Source: Miscanthus floridulus
Taxonomy: Eukaryota; Streptophyta; Magnoliopsida; Poales; Poaceae
DNA: 64,000 nt
Assembly: GCF_019320115.1 (NCBI RefSeq)
Contig: NC_089591.1
Span: 17,834,502 to 17,898,501, forward strand
Reading direction: 5' to 3'
The number at the start of each line of letters is the position of its first letter. The stretch's first letter is position 1. Shown here one piece after another: positions 56,601 to 64,000 of the stretch. Both the position numbers and the translations under genes were made by a program. A model generated the notes under the pieces. The model was given only the letters and a program-made list of their open reading frames with translations. It did no database searches and had not been told where the DNA came from.

Positions 56601-59052
56601 AAGGGTTGGTCGGTGGGGATACAGCGGACGAGTCGGGCGCTGAGGTGCGAGCTAGAACTGTGTGCCATCATCATCTGATCCTAAGCTCTGAGTTGTCTGA
56701 CCCTCTATAGCTGGAAGCGACGCTAAAGCGGACTAGGTCAGATCAGGGACTGGTGTGGCCTGAGACTCTACAAGTATGACTGTTGTAGGCGGCTCTGATG
56801 ATGCAACTGAAGAAGGGAGCGTTTCTATAGTCCTAGTAATAGGTGCAACTATGGAAGGACCTAGGACATGAAGATATGGTGGAGTAGGCTGTCCTGTCAA
56901 CTCGCTGAAGGTAGCACCAAGGCTCCTAGAAACTATGGTATCTAGCGCTAACAACGAGGAAGTCTAAGCCAGTGTGAAGCCCATCTGAAGAGGTGTGAAC
57001 TATGGGGCTGGCACTGGCGAAGCAAACCACTAGGACACCTGCTCTATAGGAGAAGGAAACTATGCTGGTGGCTATCCTAGACTCTGAAGCCCACTGGGTT
57101 GTAAAGCTAGAGTCATAGAAGTGGTGGCAGGCTGACCAAGCTGGGGCGAAGGCTATGGCGGTGGGGCCCTAATAGCTATCACAACATGCTGCATAAACCC
57201 AAGTAGCTACTGCTACATGAGAAGCTATTGCTGATGCATGGCCTACTGCTGCTGCTACTGGATCGCCTGCTGCTATCACTATAACTCATCCTATCAAGTC
57301 TGAAACTATGCAAATGTAGCAGTGGTCTCCTGAGCCTGGCGAGCCTGATCCTGCCTCATCTGCTCAAGTCTGGCAAGTAGAGCGGGGTCTGTCTATGGTG
57401 CAGGTGGAGCTAAACTGGAGCTACCGGCCTCATGGTCATGTCATCATGGAGGCATCTGAGGGATATCCCGGTAGTCCTCATCTGAGCTATCGCTGGGGTC
57501 GCTCTCGACCATCCTCTCCTGCTGAGCATCTAACTGCTCCTCCTCTGTGGCTGCAATGCCCCTGATAGTCTCATCCTGCTAGGCTATAGTCTCTAGCACC
57601 TCTAGACGGTGGTGTGGCTGGCTGGGTGTCCTCACTGCACTATGGCAAATCATCTAAGTCATGTTGTATGCTAGGAACTCTGTAGCACACTACACTCTAC
57701 CAGCATCTTAGGTGGCCTCACAGTAACTATCTTGTGGATCAAGAATGTAATCCAGTGAGCATATGACAGCTGCCTGTGACCCCTAAACCCCTTTGCAATA
57801 GTATCCTCCATCTCTAATAGAAGGAGATCCCAAATGTCAAACATAGTCTGCTGCATCAGAGAGTTTAGTAGCCATAGCTATATGTGAGTCAAGCCCTCGC
57901 GATACGCCATCCTCAGAAGCAGTGTCCTCCTTATAATAGCATCAAGCACTCTAGCAGTAGGAGTGAGATAAATAGGTGTCCTGCTCGACCCCTCACCAAA
58001 AGGCTCTATGAAGCAATGGCAGACTAGATCTATAGGAGGCCCAAGACCGCCATGAGGGCGTCTAGGAGGCACTGTCTGTCCATTGCAAACCTCATGAAGA
58101 CAGATGGGCTGCTCCTGAAGCCCGAGTATCTCTCTGACCCTAGAGCTCATCAGCCTGTAATCTCTGCCTCTAAAAGCAAAGTGAATAAATCTATGATGCA
58201 GGTCAATCCAAAGTGTAGCATAGAACTCATGGACCCAAGATGGAACATATAAGCCTATCCATCCAAGTAAATCTATCAGCCCTGGTAGGTAAGATAGATA
58301 AGGGCAAATATGCTCTCTAGCTACTGCTACAATGGACTCAATGTTGCACAATCGCTGAGATCTGAATACTGCCCCACTGTTAAGGTATGCATTATAAAAA
58401 TCTTCTTGTAGTGGTGTGTAGAAGCCCTCTGAAGCTCTATCATCCCTCCTCGGCGGGAACCACTATTCAAAGTCCACAAATCTGAGCTGCTGCACCTGCT
58501 TGGCCATGGCGGCCCTCAAATCTAGATGAGTCACTGGAGGTAAACCCTATGGTCTAGGTGGTGGACGAGAACCCCTCCACTGTGTCTCTGACCTCGGTGT
58601 GATTGAAGCACGGGTATGACCAGAGCGGTGAAGCTGTGGCTGAGGTGCTTGCTCTGTCTCCTTGTCCTGCTCTCCCTCCTAAGTCTACTCTACTGACTGT
58701 GGCTGCTGCTATGACTTCCCTGAGGCTGACTCTCATCAATAGCCACACGCCATCCTCCAACCATGATAATCCTAGCTAGACCACAATGACGGTGCTCAAC
58801 CTGCTCAAGTGCAGCCCTCGTAGATGGAGAAAGCTGATCTGCAATAACAACACCACTCCTAGCACCTTCTCTCTCTATGTGCTCTGTGACCTCTACAACT
58901 ACGGCTGCTCTCGCTGTATCTACATTAGGGTACTTGCGCTTCTTCATCGCTAACTTCTTCATCGCCTTGCCTTTTGCATCTGTAGGCTGGCGAGGCGGGG
59001 GTCTTGGATCCTCATCACTAGGACCTCCTCCAACATTCTTAACACGAGCCAT
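56600..59052 (-). pseudogene. Extra post-pol ORF of the SIRE-like Copia, broken
   Basis: Starts at ATG 59052 (MARVKNVGGGPSDEDPRPPP). The basic N-terminal part is open to 58690. A frameshift then moves homology to another frame, readable from about 58560 through 58351-57878 and 57856-57671 with several TAG stops. Its core has VHEFYATLWIDLHHRFIHF, GRDYRLMSSRVREILGL and DTIAKGFRGHRQLSYAHWI. This FYA...G...I..LLG arrangement recurs in plant retrotransposon proteins sometimes labelled 'putative plant transposon protein'. Downstream (about 57400-57180) it becomes Gln-rich. I see no clear signal peptide or fusion peptide, so calling it an envelope is not supported. Function unknown. Confidence 0.7.
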
Positions 59053-60488
59053 CTGATTAAGCTAAAAAACAACTGCCCCGACAAGAATCAACTGCCAACT
59101 GTCACTTTTGAGGCTTGGCCTCGATCCGTACTCACGAGCTTGGCCCTGAGTTAACTGACAATTGCCAATGGGACCACAACGGCACCGACTCGCTGCACGA
59201 TAGAATATATAGGATGTACAAATAAATACAATATATCTAGAGATATGAAACCCTAAGAAAGCAAGCAATAGATATGAAATTGGAAACAAGGGCTTGCTAC
59301 CTTATGAACCGTCGAATCAATGAGAAGAGGAACGAATCAAAGAACCACCGGATCGACAATGCAAGGCAAGGGTTTCAACAAGGCAATGCGGCGCAGTGGT
59401 GGCTCGGCGAGGCAGTGTGGCACTAGGGCGTGAGCGCACGCTGGTGAGGTGGGGCACAGTAGTGCTAGGGCACGGCATGGGCGTGGATGGTGCGGGCGCG
59501 GCGGTGCAAGCACGCTGGTGAGGTGGGTGGCGGTGTGGTGCACGGCACGGGCATGGCGTGGACAGCGCAGGCATGGACGGCACGGTGGTTGCTGCCGCAG
59601 GAAGGCGCGGCGAGCGGTGGCGGCGTATGGGTGCTGGAGTAGGGTGGTGTGGGTAGGAGCGATGTGGGGTTAGGTCATGGTGCGTAGGGTGGTTATAAAG
59701 GGTCCCCCAGCGGAACAGATAAGGAAACAGAGAAGAATCCAGATGCCGCACGATTTCTACTGACCAGATGCTCTGGTGGCAATGACCAGACGCTGCCACC
59801 CAGAGTCCGGTCGATTCTAGAGAGGTCCAAAACCCCTGAAATCATGACCGGACGCTCCGGTGAACCCCGATCGGACGCATCCAGAGTCCGGTGCAACCTG
59901 CCTCCTTTGGCTTTGATCGACTAGATGCTGAACCACCATCTGACCAGACGCTGAACAGCAGAGTCCGGTCACTCCATCGTAATAGGTTCACCTCCTGTGA
60001 ACTGACCGGACGCTGGACTTTAGAGTCCTGTGCAGTGTCCGGTCACTCTTTTTCTAGCAAATCTTCAAAGTCCTTTGTGCTGCCTGTTCCCAATTAAGTC
60101 CCAACTTCAATAAGATCCAAATAAACACCACTTGGGACTGATGTGAGTGACCTCTCTCAAACCCTCAAAAATTTCAAAATATTTTGCCTTAGGCTATAAT
60201 TCTTTTTAAGAAAATAGGCAATAAGAGGGCAATTTAAGATAAATGACAAAGCACCATTCATGCATATGCAATGCAATACTTGAAAGTAAATCTAGTTGCT
60301 TATCAAGTTTGATCCAAGGTTAAACTTCTTCACACGCTTTATGACGGTTATCTTAACCATGTTAGACAAGCCCTAGGTGCATTACCATAAAGAAAACATG
60401 TTGTATATTACAATGCAATGCAAAAGACAACACAAGCTCATTTTTTAGTGAAGTTACTAAAATCAAGCACATTGAGCTCATTCCGCAA
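59053..60488 (-). other. Gap between pol and the extra ORF of the SIRE-like Copia
   Basis: No pol or extra-ORF coding. 59320-59680 is GC-rich with His/Pro/Ala-rich ORFs of no recognisable family. 59750-60060 again contains many TGACCGGACGCT-like words, as in the LTR. It may hold the promoter or splice acceptor for the extra ORF (inference). Confidence 0.5.
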
Positions 60489-63400
60489 TCAACAAAAAGT
60501 CGCCTCATCTAGCGGTTTAGTGAAGATATCCGCCAATTGATCCTCAGTCCTTACACCTTCTAATGAAATATCATTCTTTGCAACATGATCTCTAAGAAAG
60601 TGATGGCGGATATCTGTGTGCTTGGTGCGAGAGTGTTGAACTGGATTATTTGCAAGTTTTACCGCACTTTCATTGTCGCACAAAAGAGGTACTTTTTCTA
60701 GAACAACTCCATAGCCTAGCAAAGTTTGTTTCATATAAAGAATTTGTGCACAACAAGCACCCGTGGCATTGTATTCCACTTTGGCAGTGGACAAAGCCAC
60801 ACTATTTTGTTTCTTGGAGGACCAAGACACAAGTGATCTACCAAGCAAATGACATTCTCTGAATATGCTTTTTCTATCAACTTTGCAACCGGCATAATCC
60901 GAATCAGAATAGCCGATTAATTCAAATATTGCTCCTTTGGGATACCAAAGGCTAATGCTTGGTGTGTGCTTAAGATACCTAAGGATTCTTTTAACGGCAA
61001 TCAAATGAGTTTCCTTAGGATTAGCTTGAAATCTAGCACACATACACACACTAAACATGATGTCGGGCCTAGATGCGGTTAAATATAACAAGCTACCAAT
61101 CATAGAGCGGTAGAGAGTTTGATGAACCATGTTACCTCCCTCATCTAGGTCGAGATGTCCATTAGTTGGTATTGGTGTCTTGATTGACTTACATTCATCC
61201 ATTTTGAATCTTTTGAGAAGATCCTTAGTATACTTTTCTTAAGAGATGAAAATCCCTTCTCTCATTTGCTTGACTTGAAAACCAAGAAAGAATGTAAGCT
61301 CTCCAATAGTTGACATCTTGAACTCTTTCGACATCAATTCACCAAACTCTTTGCAAGAATCTTCATTTGATGATCCAAAGATAATATCATCAACATACAC
61401 TTAAGAAATGAAGATATATCCATCAAGCTTCTTGGTGAATAGTGTGGTGTTGACCTTCCCAATGGTGAAGCCCTTCTCAATGAGGAAGTCCCAAAGGCAC
61501 TCATACCAAGCTTTTGGGGCTTGCTTAAGCTCATATAACGCCTTGGACAACCTATAAACATGATTAGGATATCTAGGGTCTTCAAACCTAGGAGGTTGAT
61601 CAACATAGACTAGTTCATTAATAAGGCCATTTAAAAATGCACTTTTCACATCCATTTGATATAATTTCATTTCATGATGTGATGCATATGCAAGGAGGAT
61701 ACGAATGACTTCTAGTCTTGCAACTGGTGCAAAGGTCTCTCCAAAATCCAAACCATCAACTTGAGAGAATCCCTTTGCAACTAGTCTTGCCTTGTTCCTC
61801 ACAACAACGCCTTGATCATCTTGCTTGTTGCGGAACACCCACTTTATTCCAATGACTCTTGCACCTTTTGGTCGCTCTTCAAGAATCCAAACTTCATTGT
61901 GGGTGAAAATATTCAACTCTTCATGCATGACATTTATCCAATCCGGATCTTGAAGAGCTTCTTCTACCTTAGTAGGCTCAAAGCAAGAGACAAAAGAGTG
62001 ATGTTCAATAAATGAAGCAAGTTTTTGTGAGCGGGTTATTACTCCCTTTGATAGACTCCCTATGATGAGATCTTGTGGATGAGCTTGAAGTAGAGGTGAA
62101 TTTCTTCTATCAACCACTTGAGGGGGAGGTTGTGGAGCATCAACATCTTGTGCTTGTACCACCATTTGCTCATGGGAGACATGAGTGTCTTCATTTTCGA
62201 CTCTCCCATCTTTTTCACCATCTTGTGGTACACTTGATGAAGATGGAGGATTGATCACTTGTACATCATCTTCATCATCATTCGGCTTGATGTCTCCAAC
62301 TGGAATGTTCTTCATAGCCTCTCTCAATGGTTCATCACCTACATCATCAAGATTCTCATGTGCTCCTTAGGAGCCATTAGATTCATCAAATTTCACATCA
62401 TATGTTTCTTCAACCAAGCCAGTGGCATGATTAAATACTCTATATGCTTTGGACTTTGATGAGTAACCAACAAGAAAACCAATATCACAACATCTTTGGA
62501 ACTTCCCTAGGTGTTGCCGCTTCTTGTAGATGTAGCATTTGCAACCAAACACCCTAAAGAAGGAGACGTCCAACTTCTTCCCATTGAGCAACTCATAAGG
62601 TGTCTTGCCAAGAAACTTTTGAAGGAATAGGCGGTTGGATGCATAGCATGCGGTGTTGATAGCTTCCGCCCATAGAGCTTCGGGAGTGTTGTACTCATCA
62701 AGCATTATTCTTGCAAGAGTGATCAATGTCTGGTTCTTCCTCTCAACTACACCATTTTGTTGAGGAGTATATGTTGCGGAGACCTCATGCTTGATCCCAA
62801 TTTCATCACAATAGGCTTCTATGTTTGTGTTGTCAAATTCTTTGCCGTTGTCACTTCTAATCTTTTTAAGCTTCACTTCAAATTCATTTTGTGCTCTCTT
62901 GGCAAACTTCTTGAAGCATGATGCAACTTTGGATTTGTCATGAAGGAAGAATACCCATGTGTATCTTGAATAGTCATAAACAATCACAAGATAATAAAGA
63001 TTTCCTCCCAAACTCTTGTACGTTGTTGGTCCAAATAAGTCCATATGAAGGAGTTCTAGTACTCTTGTGGTTGACATGAAAGCTTTGGTTGGGTGAGTAT
63101 TTGCAACTTGCTTTCTGGCTTGACATGCACTACAAAGCTTGTCCTTCTCAAACTTCACATCCTTCAACCCTCTCACCAAATCATTCTTCATTGGCTTCTT
63201 GAGTGAGCTCATCCCAATATGAGCAAGTCTTCTATGCCATAGCCACCTAAGTGTTGTTTTGGTGAATAGGCAAGTCTTCAAATTTGCTTCTTCGGAGGTG
63301 AAGTCCACTAGATATAGGTTGTTGTATCTAAATCCTTTGAATATCACTTGATCATCATCCTTCTTAGATACAACAACTTCCTTCTTAGTAAACAAGCATT

Positions 63401-63681
63401 GGAAGCCAAGATCATACAATTGTCCAATGGTTAGCAAGTTGAAGCTCAATGAAGCAACATATAGCACATTTGAGATAGAATGATCATTTGATATTGCCAC
63501 TTTGCCCAATCCTTTAACCTTACCCTTCGAATTATCTCCAAATGTGATTCTTTCTTGTCCATCTACTTCTTCATCTAGTGAGGTGAACATACTGAGGATC
63601 ACTGGTCATATGTTGTGTGCAACCACTATCAATAACCCAATGACTTCCATCGGTCTTGTAGTTCACCTACACACAAGAGAT
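60489..63681 (-). pseudogene. pol (protease-integrase-RT-RNase H) of the SIRE-like Copia, broken
   Basis: Protease motif DSGCTQHM (about 63630) is followed by a one-base frameshift near 63600. One frame then runs to 60489 with three TAA stops (near 62367, 61403 and 61240). Integrase: zinc finger HRRLAHIG...CSACQARKQ, core LLHMDLFGP, IRSDNGKEF and [33 protein letters not shown] and the intact catalytic YVDD (61386-61397). RNase H: YSDSDYAGC, SWSSKKQNSVALSTAKVEY, CDNESAVKLANNP, and DQLADIFTKPL. All three stops are TAA where relatives have Gln, which suggests CAA to TAA. Apart from these few lesions the copy is well preserved. Confidence 0.92.
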
Positions 63682-63995
63682 CAAGCTTTAGGAACCCAAA
63701 CTTGTTGAGGGCCCTTCACCTTCTCAACAAGTGACTTTGCTACCCAAATTTTCTTAGGCCTATTCTTGTTGGGAGATCCTAAGAACATGACTTTCATCTT
63801 CCCACTAGAATCCTTTCTAAGCATGTAATGAGCATTGAAGGCAAAAGGTCTAGCATGCTTGGGCAAGGGTTGTGGTGGTGGAGTTTGGCACTCATGAGCA
63901 AAGTGGCCTTCTTGTCCACACTGAAAACATCTCTTTGGTTTTGGCTTTGACTTATGTTGTTGTTGAGCTTGAGCCTTCTTCTCTTGGTTTGCCAA
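63681..63995 (-). pseudogene. gag C-terminal part of the SIRE-like Copia
   Basis: Contains a CCHC zinc knuckle CFQCGQEGHFAHEC (about 63890-63935) followed by basic sequence ending VKGPQQVWVPKA at a TGA (63681-63683). Whether this stop is the natural gag end or a lesion cannot be told; the frame runs to the window edge. Confidence 0.85.
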
Positions 63996-64000
63996 GTACC

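Larger units (their letters stand above)
54650..64000 (-). mobile_element. SIRE-like (Maximus) Ty1/copia retrotransposon, 3' part
   Basis: Minus-strand element running off the right edge. Order from right to left: gag zinc knuckle, protease, integrase, RT, RNase H, a 1.4 kb gap, an extra ORF, polypurine tract and 3' LTR. An additional ORF between pol and the 3' LTR is characteristic of SIRE/Maximus copia elements. Candidate target duplication left flank tagtg (54645-54649). It is inserted in element 3. Confidence 0.87.

Noticed and set aside
1..64000. CRISPR arrays, bacterial operons, rRNA genes, organellar insertions
   Set aside because: None seen; the content is plant nuclear throughout.

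Overview
The window is plant nuclear DNA. It has spliced plant genes, very long LTR retrotransposons, Tourist-type MITEs, a tRNA-derived SINE, an RTE-type LINE and initiator-Met tRNA primer sites. The element mix and the GC-rich alanine/arginine-coding Copia point to a grass, probably a panicoid such as sorghum, sugarcane, Miscanthus or maize. That assignment is inference; no species marker is visible. Only two host genes can be read, and the rest is a layered pile of insertions.

Layout. (1) 1-7191, minus strand: the right part of a Tekay-type Ty3/gypsy chromovirus (element 1) with a 3.5 kb 5' LTR, inserted into the 3' LTR of element 2. (2) 7192-21279, minus: a second Tekay-type element (element 2) with 4.0 kb LTRs and a chromodomain. 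It is inserted in a hAT transposase gene whose C-terminal end follows at 21280-21649 on the plus strand. (3) 21650-25034: hAT flank, a Tourist-like MITE and a 1.2 kb fold-back element. (4) 25210-27482, minus: a rhodanese-type sulfurtransferase gene (STR17-like) with nested MITEs directly upstream. (5) 30942-43948, plus: an intact four-exon RMR gene (PA domain, transmembrane segment, RING-H2). Its second intron is 11.8 kb and holds a MITE split by a complete Copia element, a SINE and a complete RTE LINE. (6) 44755-46861: a broken RNase H domain cut by two MITEs, then an LTR-like fragment ending in a 29-bp minisatellite. (7) 46862-54649, plus: a third Tekay-type element (element 3; 4.4 kb LTR and an unusual pre-gag ORF), interrupted by (8) 54650-64000, minus: a SIRE-like Copia element with an extra ORF after pol; its 5' end lies beyond the window.

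The most notable observation is an extra ORF between primer-binding site and gag in elements 1 and 2. In element 2 it begins with ATG followed by ARTKQTARKST, identical to residues 1-11 of mature histone H3, with looser similarity to about residue 23. A predicted coiled coil and an acidic tail follow. Element 1 has a degraded relative. Because element 2 also encodes a C-terminal chromodomain, one element carries both a possible H3-tail mimic and a possible H3-tail reader. All copies here are broken by stop codons, so this is a fossil of such a system, not a working one. The stops are mostly TAG at likely CAG codons, as expected from decay of CHG-methylated cytosine.
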